Assembly: GCF_900108335.1 (NCBI RefSeq)
Contig: NZ_FNVT01000007.1
Coordinates: 1 to 64,000, forward strand
Reading direction: 5' to 3'
Length of the DNA stretch: 64,000 bases
Origin: Nonomuraea solani
Lineage (GTDB): Bacteria; Actinomycetota; Actinomycetes; Streptosporangiales; Streptosporangiaceae
Below the pieces are notes generated by a model, which did not search any database, was not told the origin of the DNA, and saw nothing but the letters and a program-made list of their open reading frames with translations. The translations under genes were made by a program, and so were the position numbers. Positions 1-7,393 of this stretch are shown piece after piece. How positions within the stretch are numbered: position 1 is the first letter of the stretch; each line of letters begins with the position of its first letter.

Positions 1-139
1 CCAGAGTCAGGGGCAGGTTGCTCACGTGTTACTCACCCGTTCGCCGCTCGAGTACCCCGAAGGGCCTTTCCGCTCGACTTGCATGTGTTAAGCACGCCGC
101 CAGCGTTCGTCCTGAGCCAGGATCAAACTCTCCAAAAAA
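1..139 (-). rRNA. 16S ribosomal RNA, 5' end (partial)
   Basis: Read on the minus strand, the sequence ending near position 139 contains the universal 16S start GAGAGTTTGATCCTGGCTCA followed by the conserved 5' helix region through the start of the V1-V2 area. The gene runs off the left edge of the window, so only about 140 nt of the roughly 1.5 kb RNA is present. The mature 5' end is set by analogy with other actinobacteria and could differ by several bases. It is transcribed leftward from the promoters at 338-367 and 438-466. Confidence 0.96.
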
Positions 140-337
140 TGCCTGGAAAAAATGTCCCAGCCAGCACCCATCCAAAGATGAATGCCAACCAAAGGAATCC
201 GTCAATCAATATGACGGGGTTGTGCATCATGCACTGGCTTTTAACACACTGTTGAGTTCTCAAGAAACGGACGCGTACATCCGGCAGTGACTCACTTGCG
301 GTGATCTCTGCTCGAAGGCGCCATCTCGCTCTTCTCA
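140..337 (-). other. rRNA operon leader with antitermination-like element
   Basis: This is the transcribed leader between the proximal rRNA promoter and the 16S start. On the minus strand it contains TTCTTGAGAACTCAACAGTG (positions 247-266), which resembles the boxA/NusB-type antitermination element found in actinobacterial rRNA leaders. The AT-rich segment next to 16S probably forms half of the RNase III processing stem. No open reading frame here looks coding. Confidence 0.7.
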
Positions 338-367
338 ATCTTACCGGATTGTCCTGCTTTGTGTCAA
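338..367 (-). promoter_or_regulatory. Proximal rRNA operon promoter (P1)
   Basis: On the minus strand there is a perfect -35 TTGACA (362-367), an 18-bp spacer and a -10 TAAGAT (338-343). Position and quality fit the main housekeeping-sigma promoter of the rRNA operon. Confidence 0.85.
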
Positions 368-437
368 ATCCGGAGACTTGATCGAAGCGGGCCAAACCTT
401 TCAAGATTGTGCGCCCCGGTTCCGGGGCAACCCTCGT

Positions 438-466
438 AACTTACCGTGTCATCGGGCTCGTGTCGA
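438..466 (-). promoter_or_regulatory. Distal rRNA operon promoter (P2)
   Basis: A second minus-strand promoter-like pair lies 100 bp further upstream: TCGACA (461-466), 17-bp spacer, TAAGTT (438-443). Tandem rRNA promoters are usual in actinomycetes, so this is likely real, although weaker than the proximal one by match to consensus. Confidence 0.65.
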
Positions 467-744
467 ATCAACCGATTTTCCGGTGATCACGGCACTCGCC
501 CTGAGACGACTCATGCTGACGCACGCCGAAGCGGATCTGCCGAGTGGCTCGTTGTTTCAAGGGGCTTGTCCTGGGGCCCGTCCGCCTGACTGGCGTCCGG
601 CTCGCTCCCGGGGACGAAGTGAAAGATTAGGTCCGGATCCGCGACACGTCAAATCGCCTCCGGTCGGCGGGAGGCCGTCGGTTGCGGAGGCGGTTCCGAC
701 AGCCGTTCCGAGAGCGACGTGTCCTGGGTGAGGATGTCCGGTCG

Positions 745-925
745 GCCGAGTGCCGGTGGGTGGGCTCCTGAGGGTGAAGCGCCGGGAGGAAGGACTTCCC
801 GGGAATGGCGTGTCGGGACGCGGACTCCTGAGAGGTGGGCTCCGCAGGGGGACTTCTGAGAGGCGGAGATTCCCGGGGGTGGAGTGCCGGGAGGCCGACT
901 CCTGGGCAGAGTGCCGGTGGAACGA
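745..925. repeat. Degenerate ~33-bp tandem repeats (block 1)
   Basis: About five diverged copies of a unit built around a GGGA...GGACTCCTGAGAGGTGG core follow each other at about 33-bp spacing. Copies differ at many positions, so the block is seen by alignment of neighbouring units rather than exact identity. Confidence 0.5.
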
Positions 926-964
926 GCATGCCGACCGCTCATGCGATGCCGTCACAGGGTTGCC

Positions 965-1172
965 GACGGCTCAGGGGGCCTCGGCCTGTGTGGCATCGCG
1001 GCTGCTCAAGGGATTTCGGCCTGCGTGGCGTCGCGATCGTTCGCCGGACATCTGCGGGTATGTCATGCCGGCCCCTCGCCGAGTGTCAGCGGGTGCCACG
1101 CCCGCCGCTCGCCGAATCTCGACGGGCGTGCCTTGTCGCCCGCTCACCGAACCTCGACAGGTGTGACCTATC
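965..1172. repeat. Six degenerate 34-35-bp tandem repeats (block 2)
   Basis: Six consecutive units start near 965, 1000, 1035, 1070, 1104 and 1138. They share a pattern like GCTCGCCGAATCTCGACGGG followed by a GTGCC-type segment. The last two units are the closest pair. A further weak copy may precede at about 931. Confidence 0.65.
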
Positions 1173-1353
1173 GACAGTTCAGGAGCTGAGGCCGGTGACC
1201 TTGAAGCTGGCGGCGCCGGGGCCAAGAACGATGGGCCGGGATGGGCCGGGATGAGCTGGCCAGGCTGATTGGTCCGAATCGGCGGCCGACCGGGTTGTCT
1301 GTGGCGTGGTTGCGCGGGTGGTGTGTCACCGGCGTACTGCGGGGCACCGGTAT

Positions 1354-1438
1354 GTCGTGGGCGGCCGGCGGTCGTGGGCGGCCGGCGGTCGTGGGCGGCC
1401 GGCGGTCGTGGGCGGCCGGCGGTCGTGGGCCGCCGGCT
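1354..1438. repeat. 17-bp near-perfect tandem repeat, ~5 copies (block 3)
   Basis: The unit GTCGTGGGCGGCCGGCG occurs in four exact head-to-tail copies (1354-1370, 1371-1387, 1388-1404, 1405-1421) plus a fifth with a change in its second half. Exact identity indicates recent slippage expansion. Confidence 0.95.
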
Positions 1439-1523
1439 ACTGCGCGAGCCGAACGCAGCTGCGACCACGCATGCCATTCAGCCTCCGGTGAGCGGCCGAC
1501 ATGGCCCGCTCACCGGAAGCTCG

Positions 1524-1627
1524 GGTTGCCGACCGCCAGATTGCGGGCCCAAGGCTGCCAACCGCAAGATCGCGTGTCTCAAGATTGCCGACCGCAAGGC
1601 TGCGGGCCCAAGACTGCGGGCCAAAGC
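1524..1627. repeat. Degenerate 29-30-bp tandem repeats (block 4)
   Basis: Three and a half diverged copies with a TTGCCGACCGCAAG...GCGGGCCCAAG pattern lie at 1524-1552, 1553-1582, 1583-1611 and a partial copy to about 1627. Confidence 0.65.
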
Positions 1628-1701
1628 GTTGCTGGGCCGCTGGTTGTTCGGCCGATCGTTCTCAGGCCCGATCGTTTCCCAGCCCGGTGTCGGAGCAGTG
1701 G

Positions 1702-2145
1702 CTACAGGTCGGGGGTGGTGCGGGTGATGGCTTTGGTGCATCGGGCCAGGAGGTCGCGGAGGGTTTTTCGCTCCTCGGCGCTGAACTCGTCCGCGATCGC
1801 CCGCTCCACCACCACGGCCCGCCGGTCCGCCTCCTCCAGTGCCGTACGGCCCGTGTCCGTGAGCTGGGTTTCCAGGACGTTGCGGTGCCAAGGGTGCGGG
1901 GAGCGTTCGATGAATCCCCGTTCCTCCAGGTTCTTGAGCACCACGGTCATGGCCTGAGGGGTGACCAGGCATGCTCTCGCGAGCGCCGCGCCCGAGATGC
2001 CGGGGCTGCCGGCGAGGGCGAAGAGGGCCGCGTACTGGGGAACGGTCAGTCCAGCGGGGCGTACGGCGGACTGTTTGGCGGCGATCAGGGCCTGCTCGGC
2101 TCGCTTGATGTGCAAACCGAGTCGTTCCTCCGCAGGCATCCCCAT
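1702..2145 (-). CDS. MarR family transcriptional regulator
   Basis: A 147-residue protein with the MarR layout: N-terminal dimerisation helix, winged helix-turn-helix in the middle (the segment LTVPQYAALFALAGSPGISG onward, then a recognition helix with TPQAMTVVLKNLEERG and a basic wing), and a C-terminal dimerisation helix. MarR proteins are ligand-responsive dimeric repressors, usually of a neighbouring gene. It is divergent from the PPOX-type flavoprotein gene at 2241, and two overlapping perfect palindromes lie between them, so it probably controls both itself and that gene. The start codon has no clear ribosome-binding site; the ATG two codons later is an alternative. The ligand is unknown. 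Confidence 0.9.
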   Translation of the reverse strand: MGMPAEERLGLHIKRAEQALIAAKQSAVRPAGLTVPQYAALFALAGSPGISGAALARACLVTPQAMTVVLKNLEERGFIERSPHPWHRNVLETQLTDTGRTALEEADRRAVVVERAIADEFSAEERKTLRDLLARCTKAITRTTPDL

Positions 2146-2182
2146 ACGGGGGAGCGTACAACCTCATACGATTGTTCCATCC

Positions 2183-2205
2183 TTGATAAGAATCAAAGCT
2201 TTGAT
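2183..2205. promoter_or_regulatory. Overlapping palindromes, likely MarR operator
   Basis: TTGAT-AAGA-ATCAA (2183-2196) and the perfect 14-bp palindrome ATCAAAGCTTTGAT (2192-2205) share the ATCAA half-site. They lie in the AT-rich gap between the divergent MarR and PPOX genes, the usual place for a MarR dimer site. Confidence 0.7.
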
Positions 2206-2240
2206 ATCGTGCCCGGAGGCGACCGAAAAGAGAAGGTGTG

Positions 2241-2624
2241 ATGATTCCTGAAAGCCATCTGGACCTGCTGACCCGTCCGGTGTTCGCTCATCTGGCCACG
2301 ATCGGTCCTGACGGAACTCCGCAGGTGAATCCGGTCTGGACGATCTGGGACGGGGAGCTCCTGCGGTTCACGACCACGAAGGATCGCCGCAAGTACCGGA
2401 ATGTCGTGGAAAATCCGCACGTTGCGGTCTCGATCCACGACCCCGAGCAGCCGTACCGTTATGTGGAGATCCGTGGCGAGGTCGTACGGGTGGACCCGGA
2501 CCCGTCGGGCGACTTCTTCGACGTGCTGGCCCGCCGCTACGACCTCGACTACGACCGGCCCGTCGGCGACGCCGAGCGGCGGGTGGTGATCGTTATGAAG
2601 CCGACACGGATCACCCGGCAGTGA
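2241..2624 (+). CDS. PPOX-class F420-/flavin-dependent oxidoreductase
   Basis: A 127-residue single-domain split beta-barrel protein of the pyridoxamine 5'-phosphate oxidase-like class. It opens with the typical LLTRPVFAHLATIGPDGTPQ strand pair, followed by VNPVWTIWDG, the KYRNVVENPHVAVSI segment and the RYVEIRGEV strand. Such small actinobacterial proteins bind F420 or FMN and reduce small molecules. ATG at 2241 is chosen because AGAAGG ends four bases before it; the GTG immediately upstream is too close to that site. It is divergent from the MarR regulator and shares its operator region. The physiological substrate cannot be told from sequence. Confidence 0.9.
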   Translation: MIPESHLDLLTRPVFAHLATIGPDGTPQVNPVWTIWDGELLRFTTTKDRRKYRNVVENPHVAVSIHDPEQPYRYVEIRGEVVRVDPDPSGDFFDVLARRYDLDYDRPVGDAERRVVIVMKPTRITRQ

Positions 2625-2641
2625 CGCGGAGGTGAGCGACC

Positions 2642-3247
2642 TTGGGGCAGGCGGTGCTCGGGGTGAAGGACCACTGTGGCTGGGCGGTGCTGGTGGCGAT
2701 CGGGGGCGTACCCGAGGCGCCTGAGGTGCTGATGCGCGAACGAGTGGTGCTGCTCGCCGACCCTGACCTGCCCGAACAGCCCTATCACGCCGCCGCCGGG
2801 CTCGGTGTGGCCGCGGCCGGCGAGCTGATCTCGCGCGTGGAACGAGCCGCATGCACGGCCTCACGCGACGCCCTCGCCACCGCGGCCCGGAAGCTGACCG
2901 GCGACGGGCATGACGTGCTGGGCGTCGCCCTCGACCTGGGCGCGGTCGGCGCCGGGCGGATGACGCTCCCGGACAAGCTGGCGGAGGTGCTGGCCAAGCA
3001 CCATTTCCTCCACGGTGCCGAGGGTGAGCTCTACCACGAGGCGCTGGCGGAGGCGGCTCGGACGGAAGGGCTGGCGGTGAGCCGGTACGACTTCAAGGAA
3101 CTCCGCGACACCGCCGCCCACCTGCTCGGCCCTGGCGTGGTGGGGCGGGTGGACGGTTTGCGGTCACAGGTCGGCTCGCCGTGGACGCGCGACCACAAGG
3201 ACGCCGCCCTGGCCGCGCTGCTCGTCCTCGACGGCGAGCCACGCTAG
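2642..3247 (+). CDS. Conserved hypothetical, possible RNase H/RuvC-fold protein
   Basis: A 201-residue protein not recognised with certainty. It starts from TTG with GGAGG nine bases upstream, 17 bp after the PPOX gene, so it may be cotranscribed. The pattern of an N-terminal strand with an acidic residue (GVKDHCGWAVLVAI, D10), acidic residues near the middle (HGAEGELY, E127/E129) and a C-terminal helix carrying DHKDAALAALL (D184/D187) resembles the catalytic acids of RuvC-like RNase H-fold nucleases. That assignment is inference from residue spacing only. No signal peptide or membrane segment is seen. Confidence 0.7.
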   Translation: MGQAVLGVKDHCGWAVLVAIGGVPEAPEVLMRERVVLLADPDLPEQPYHAAAGLGVAAAGELISRVERAACTASRDALATAARKLTGDGHDVLGVALDLGAVGAGRMTLPDKLAEVLAKHHFLHGAEGELYHEALAEAARTEGLAVSRYDFKELRDTAAHLLGPGVVGRVDGLRSQVGSPWTRDHKDAALAALLVLDGEPR

Positions 3248-3327
3248 AGGCGACGCACGCTAGAGGCGACGCACGCTGGACAGACGGGTAGCCAGGCAGG
3301 CGGGTAGCCAGGCCAGGCAGGCGGGTC

Positions 3328-3459
3328 ATGTCAGCGGATCAGTGGATTGGCAAGGATCTGGAGGGCCTCGACGGCAACCGGGTCCGGTGGGCGACGCGGT
3401 CTGAGGGGCAGCCTGCAGGAGCGCTGAGCAAGTGGCTCGACGCCACACAGACGGCGTAA
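3328..3459 (+). CDS. Possible small protein (43 aa)
   Basis: A short ATG-to-TAA frame encodes a 43-residue hydrophilic peptide beginning MSADQWIGKDLEGLDGNR. Codon use is GC-rich at third positions and a GGCGGG stretch precedes the ATG, but the spacing is poor. It sits alone between short direct repeats and the convergent HAD gene. It could be a real small protein, the tail of a decayed gene, or chance; no family was recognised. Confidence 0.3.
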   Translation: MSADQWIGKDLEGLDGNRVRWATRSEGQPAGALSKWLDATQTA

Positions 3460-3505
3460 CGCCGGCAGCGGCCGAGGTCGGAGGTCCGAGGTCTGGTGAA
3501 ACGGG

Positions 3506-4111
3506 TCAGGTGCGGAGCGTGATGGTCTTCGCGAGCCTCCGTACCTGCTCCGCCGACTCGAACACCTCCGCCCTCATCCCCGCCTCCCGCGCCGCGACGA
3601 CATTGGCGAGGTTGTCGTCGAAGAACAGCACGTCCCCCACCGCCACCCCCATCCGCTCCGCACAGATCTCGTACGCCCGCCGCTCCGGCTTGGCCACCCC
3701 GATCCTGCACGAATACGTCAAAGCGGCGAACCTCCCCAGCCAGTCACCATGCCCCGACTCCCACACCGGCACCAGCTCCTCGATGATGTTCGACAGCAGC
3801 CCCAGCCGGTGCCCCTGGTCCGCCAGTTCGTGGACGAGGTCCACCATGCCGGTGTCCACCTCGGACCAGCTGTCCAGGTCCGCGGCGACGAGGGCGGGAA
3901 TGTCCGCGAAGGTCGTGCCGAGCCGCTCCCCCACCGCACCCCAGTACGCGGCACTGTCCTGGCCGGCGTCGTACGGCGGCCGGCAGGCCCAGTACGCCTC
4001 CCAGAATCCCTCCCCCGGCGCCCCCGCCAGCCCCGCGATCCGCTCCCGCGCCTCGGAGGACTGAGTTCGCGCTATAACGCCATAAAGGTCGAACACGATC
4101 ACATTCGTCAT
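3506..4111 (-). CDS. HAD family hydrolase
   Basis: A 201-residue haloacid dehalogenase-like protein. Motif I is FDLYGVI with the nucleophile D8; the second motif-I Asp is replaced by Tyr, as in several HAD-IA subfamilies. Motif II is LLSN, motif III lysine lies in AKPERRAYE and motif IV is FFDDN. The cap insert follows motif I. The chosen ATG gives motif I near the N-terminus; the frame is open upstream but that sequence is low-complexity and unlike the family. The start overlaps the upstream zone of the divergent glycosyltransferase. A TAGGGT box seven bases before the ATG suggests a leaderless mRNA. The substrate is unknown, probably a phosphorylated or halogenated small molecule. Confidence 0.88.
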   Translation of the reverse strand: MTNVIVFDLYGVIARTQSSEARERIAGLAGAPGEGFWEAYWACRPPYDAGQDSAAYWGAVGERLGTTFADIPALVAADLDSWSEVDTGMVDLVHELADQGHRLGLLSNIIEELVPVWESGHGDWLGRFAALTYSCRIGVAKPERRAYEICAERMGVAVGDVLFFDDNLANVVAAREAGMRAEVFESAEQVRRLAKTITLRT

Positions 4112-4118
4112 GCTCCCG

Positions 4119-4136
4119 ACCCTACGCGCGTATCCT
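4119..4136. promoter_or_regulatory. Back-to-back -10 boxes for two leaderless divergent genes
   Basis: TAGGGT on the minus strand (4119-4124) lies 7 nt before the HAD ATG, and TATCCT on the plus strand (4131-4136) lies 6 nt before the glycosyltransferase GTG. Both match the TANNNT box spacing of actinobacterial leaderless transcripts, so the two transcription units would start only about 30 bp apart. Confidence 0.55.
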
Positions 4137-4142
4137 GCCCCG

Positions 4143-5588
4143 GTGACCTCTGCCGCCACACTCGCGCCCCCGGCCCGCCCCGCCCCACGTCTTCGCACGT
4201 CAACCCCCTGGTGGATGGGGCTGGTCGCCGGGCTCGCGGCCTTCTCGGGCACGGGTGCCGCCACGCTGAACGGCGACGAGCTGGCCACCATCAGCTCCGC
4301 CTCCCGGTCCCTGCCGGGGCTGTTCGAGCTGGCGCGGCACATCGACGGCCATTTCCTGCCGTACTACCTGTTCATGCACTTCTGGGGGAAGATCGGCACG
4401 GCGGAGCTGTGGTTGCGGCTGCCGTCGGCGGTGGCGATCGGCGTGGCGGCGTGGTTCCTGGTCGACCTGGGCCGCCGCCTGCACAGCATCCGCGCGGGTG
4501 TGATCGCCGCAGCCGTCTTCACGATCCTGCCGTCGGTGTCCTATTACGGGGCTTTCGCCAGGTCGTACGCGTTCGCCGCGGCGGCGGTCGTGTTCTCGTT
4601 CTGGGCGCTGCACCGCGCCGTCGAACGGCCCGGCGCCCGGCGGTGGGTGGTGTACGGGGTGGCGGTGGCGCTCGTTTGCTCCACGCACCTTTTCGCGGTG
4701 CTCGTCCTGCCCGCGCAACTGCTGCTGGCCCGGCGCGCGGTGGTGGTCCCCATGCTGGCCGCGATGGCGATCGGATGTATACCGGCCGCCGTGCTGGGCC
4801 TGATCGGATACGGCGAGCGGCACGCGATCAGCTGGATCCCGCAGCGCGGGCCCGAGGTGTGGCTGAAGTTCCCGAAGATGGCGGCGGGCTCGGCCGGGCT
4901 CGGCCTGCTGCTGTTCGCGCTCGCGCTGGCCGGGGCGGTGCTGCTGTGGCGGACGGCCCCGCGCGTGCGGGAGTGGGCGTTCGTGCTGGTCGGCTGGCTG
5001 GTGCTGCCGCCGGTGCTGCTGCTCGCGGTCTCCCAGTTGCTGACCCCCGTGTACGTCGACCGGTACCTGTTCGTGACGGCCCCGGTGCTCGCTCTGCTGG
5101 CCGGGCTGGCCGTGGCCGCTCTGCCCCGGTTCCACGTGGTGGCGGGGGTGGTGGTCGTGGCGCTCGGGTGCGCGCTGGCGTTCGCCGACCATGTGGAGGT
5201 ACGGGAGGAGAACGGGCGGTTCGAGAACATCCCGTGGGCGCTACGGGTGATCAAGGCCGAGCCGGAGGACGCGATCGTGTACGGGCAGAGCCAGTTGCGT
5301 TCGGGGTTCGATTACTACGCCGATTCCGCGATGCCGGTGGATGTCCTGCGATCGGGGGACTCACCCGATCCTGATGGCTTCGGTTACCCCGAGCGGTCCG
5401 ATGTCTCGGCGAGCCTGGAAGGGCGGGAGCGGGTCTGGGTCGTGTGGCGGGGGACGAAGAAGTCGGGGCTCGAAGGCGATGCCATCGGCCGGGTGGGGGA
5501 AGTCGAACGGGCCGGGTTCGAGCTCGACGTGGCCAAGCATTCGGGGGATCTGCCGGGGTTGACGGTGGCGTTGTTCACCCGTCGGTGA
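4143..5588 (+). CDS. GT-C family glycosyltransferase (GT39/ArnT-like), integral membrane
   Basis: A 481-residue polytopic protein with about ten hydrophobic segments and a short C-terminal soluble domain. The first extracytoplasmic loop carries the acidic pair in LNGDELATI (D45-E46), the catalytic signature of GT-C enzymes that use polyprenyl-phosphate-linked sugars, such as the PMT/ArnT group. It most likely transfers a sugar to a lipid, protein or cell-wall acceptor on the outer face of the membrane. GTG at 4143 is preferred over an ATG 33 bases upstream because a TATCCT box sits at leaderless distance and the upstream codons overlap the divergent HAD gene. The acceptor is unknown. Confidence 0.85.
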   Translation: MTSAATLAPPARPAPRLRTSTPWWMGLVAGLAAFSGTGAATLNGDELATISSASRSLPGLFELARHIDGHFLPYYLFMHFWGKIGTAELWLRLPSAVAIGVAAWFLVDLGRRLHSIRAGVIAAAVFTILPSVSYYGAFARSYAFAAAAVVFSFWALHRAVERPGARRWVVYGVAVALVCSTHLFAVLVLPAQLLLARRAVVVPMLAAMAIGCIPAAVLGLIGYGERHAISWIPQRGPEVWLKFPKMAAGSAGLGLLLFALALAGAVLLWRTAPRVREWAFVLVGWLVLPPVLLLAVSQLLTPVYVDRYLFVTAPVLALLAGLAVAALPRFHVVAGVVVVALGCALAFADHVEVREENGRFENIPWALRVIKAEPEDAIVYGQSQLRSGFDYYADSAMPVDVLRSGDSPDPDGFGYPERSDVSASLEGRERVWVVWRGTKKSGLEGDAIGRVGEVERAGFELDVAKHSGDLPGLTVALFTRR

Positions 5589-5604
5589 ACCGCACAAGGC
5601 GAAA

Positions 5605-5633
5605 GCGGGCCCTCCGCGGCGCGAAGGGCCCGC
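5605..5633. terminator. Bidirectional hairpin between convergent genes
   Basis: GCGGGCCCT (5605-5613) pairs with AGGGCCCGC (5625-5633) around an 11-nt loop, between the convergent stops of the glycosyltransferase and tyrS. There is no U-run, as is usual in actinomycete terminators. Confidence 0.75.
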
Positions 5634-5637
5634 CCGG

Positions 5638-6903
5638 CTAACCGACCTCGACGCCGCCGATCGACTTCTTGCCGCGCCGCAGGACCATGAACCGCCCGGC
5701 CAGCAGGTCATCGGCGCCCGGCACGTACGACTCGTCGGTGACCTTGACGTTGTTGAGGTAAGCCCCGCCCTCCTTGACCGCCCGCCGGGCCGCCGACCTG
5801 GACTCCACCAGGCCGCTGTCGGCCATCAGGTCCACGAGCGGCGCGCCGAGGGCGGGCACGGTGGCCTTGGGCACCTCGGCCAGGGCCGCCGCCAGCGTGG
5901 CGGACGACAGCTCCTCCAGCGAGCCCTGCCCGAACAGCGCCTTGGAGGCGGCCACCACCGCGGCCAGCTCGTCGGCGCCGTGCAGCAGCTCGGTGAGGTC
6001 TTCAGCCAGCGTGCGCTGGGCCTCGCGGGCGAAGGGACGCTCGGCGACGGCCTTCTCCAGCGTCTCGATCTCCTCGCGGCTCCGGAACGTGAACACCTTC
6101 AGGTAGTGGATCACGTCGCGGTCGTCGGCGTTGAGGAAGTACTGGTAGAAGGCGTAGGGGGAGGTCATCGCGGGGTCGAGCCAGAGCGCGCCGCCCGCCG
6201 TCTTGCCGAACTTGGTGCCGTCGGCCTTGGTGATCAGCGGCTGGGTGAGCACGTGGACGTGCCCGCCCTCGATGCGGCGGATCAGATCGGCGCCCGCGGT
6301 GATGTTGCCCCACTGGTCGCTGCCACCGATCTGCAGCGAGCAGTTGTAGCGGCGGTAGAGCTCCAGGTAGTCGTTGGCCTGCAGGATCTGGTAGCTGAAC
6401 TCGGTGTAGCTCAGCCCCTCCCCCGCCAGCCGCGCGGAGACCGACTCCCTGGCCAGCATGCGGTTGACCGGGAAGTGCTTGCCGATGTCGCGCAGGAAGT
6501 CGATCGCGCTCAGCTCGCCGGTCCAGTCGAGGTTGCTGACCAGGCGCGCCGGGTTGTGCTCGGCGTCGAAGTCGAGGAACTTGCCGACCTGGCCGCGCAG
6601 GCGCTCGACCCAGTCGGCGACGATGTCGCTGGAGTTGAGCGAGCGCTCGGTGTTGCGGCCGCTCGGGTCGCCGATCAGGCCGGTGGCGCCGCCGACCAGG
6701 CCGATCGGGTTGTGCCCGGCGAGCTGGAGGCGGCGCAGCGTGAGCAGCGGCACGAAGTGACCGATGTGCAGGGACGCCGCGGTCGGGTCGAAGCCGGAAT
6801 AGACCGTGATCGGGTCCTTGGCCATGGCCGCGCGCAGGGCGTCAAGGTCGGTGGATTGCGCGATCAGGCCTCGCCACGCGAGGTCGTCAAGGATGTCGGT
6901 CAC
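5638..6903 (-). CDS. tyrS: Tyrosyl-tRNA synthetase
   Basis: A 421-residue class Ic aminoacyl-tRNA synthetase that charges tRNA-Tyr. The Rossmann catalytic domain shows the HIGH signature intact (residues 46-49), the tyrosine-pocket segment YQILQANDY and QIGGSDQWGN, and the KFGKT form of the KMSKS loop (231-235) typical of bacterial TyrRS. A C-terminal S4 RNA-binding domain follows (about 355-415). The start is GTG. Length matches the family. It is transcribed leftward, convergent with the glycosyltransferase, and lies downstream of the arginine operon, a linkage also known in other actinobacteria. Confidence 0.98.
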   Translation of the reverse strand: MTDILDDLAWRGLIAQSTDLDALRAAMAKDPITVYSGFDPTAASLHIGHFVPLLTLRRLQLAGHNPIGLVGGATGLIGDPSGRNTERSLNSSDIVADWVERLRGQVGKFLDFDAEHNPARLVSNLDWTGELSAIDFLRDIGKHFPVNRMLARESVSARLAGEGLSYTEFSYQILQANDYLELYRRYNCSLQIGGSDQWGNITAGADLIRRIEGGHVHVLTQPLITKADGTKFGKTAGGALWLDPAMTSPYAFYQYFLNADDRDVIHYLKVFTFRSREEIETLEKAVAERPFAREAQRTLAEDLTELLHGADELAAVVAASKALFGQGSLEELSSATLAAALAEVPKATVPALGAPLVDLMADSGLVESRSAARRAVKEGGAYLNNVKVTDESYVPGADDLLAGRFMVLRRGKKSIGGVEVG

Positions 6904-6977
6904 GGTGATCTGGCTTCCCTGGGTTGGAGGTCGTTGCCTTTAGCCTGCCCGATCCATCAGGATGCCCGCCACTTGGA

Positions 6978-6983
6978 TACGCT
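6978..6983 (+). promoter_or_regulatory. TACGCT -10 box for a leaderless mRNA
   Basis: TACGCT lies 8 nt before the ATG at 6992, the spacing seen for leaderless transcripts. No ribosome-binding site precedes that ATG. Confidence 0.4.
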
Positions 6984-6991
6984 GGGTGGCC

Positions 6992-7393
6992 ATGTGGAGG
7001 GTCCGTCGCGAGCTGGCCGTTTTCAAGATCTTAGGGGCTCTGGTGTGTGCCGGGCTCGGCGTTTTCTGGTGGTTCGGGGGTGATGTCCGCGGGGTGATCC
7101 TGGCCGTTCCCGCGACCCTGCTGGTGGGCGCGATGGGGCTGCGCGACCTGCTCGTCCCCGTGCGGCTGGCCGCCGACACCGACGGCATCACCGTCGTGCA
7201 CGGGTTCGCGGGCCGGCGGCACGTGCCGTGGGAGTCGATCTGGGACGTCAAGGTCGACGTACGCAGGCGGTGGGGCCTGCGCAGCGAGATGCTGGAGATC
7301 GACACCGGCGACTACCTGCACATCTTCAGCCCTCACGAGCTGGGCACCTCCCCCACGGAGGTGGCGGCGGCGTTGCGGCGGCGCGGCACGTGA
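6992..7393 (+). CDS. PH domain-containing membrane protein
   Basis: A 133-residue protein with two N-terminal hydrophobic segments (roughly residues 9-27 and 34-52) followed by a bacterial PH-like domain: TDGITVVHGFAGRRHVPW, ESIWDVKVDVRRRWG and LEIDTGDYLHIFSP. These small proteins are common in actinobacteria and of unknown function. ATG 6992 is preferred to an upstream in-frame codon because the membrane segment starts right after it and a TACGCT box precedes it. Its 3' end overlaps by about 60 bp, antisense, the 3' end of the convergent DNA glycosylase gene. Confidence 0.8.
   Translation: MWRVRRELAVFKILGALVCAGLGVFWWFGGDVRGVILAVPATLLVGAMGLRDLLVPVRLAADTDGITVVHGFAGRRHVPWESIWDVKVDVRRRWGLRSEMLEIDTGDYLHIFSPHELGTSPTEVAAALRRRGT

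Larger units (their letters stand above)
480..1701. other. Gene-free region upstream of rRNA operon, rich in degenerate tandem repeats
   Basis: No reading frame here looks like a gene: several overlapping frames stay open on both strands only because stops are rare at this GC content, and none gives a recognisable protein or has a good ribosome-binding site. Four separate blocks of tandem repeats with unit lengths of about 17, 30, 33 and 34-35 bp occupy much of the segment (listed individually). It separates the rRNA promoters from the 3' end of the MarR gene. Confidence 0.75.

Noticed and set aside
965..1172. Possible CRISPR array from 34-35-bp periodicity
   Set aside because: Units are degenerate along their whole length with no constant repeat and variable spacer pattern, and there are no cas genes.
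750..1491. Several open frames of 60-170 codons in the region before the rRNA operon
   Set aside because: Translations are repeat-derived, Arg/Gly/Pro-rich and mutually overlapping in all frames, with no start signals.
3243..3327. Short direct repeats (GCTAGAGGCGACGCAC twice, GGGTAGCCAGGC copies) as an att site or IS end
   Set aside because: Only short local duplications; no integrase, transposase or tRNA nearby.
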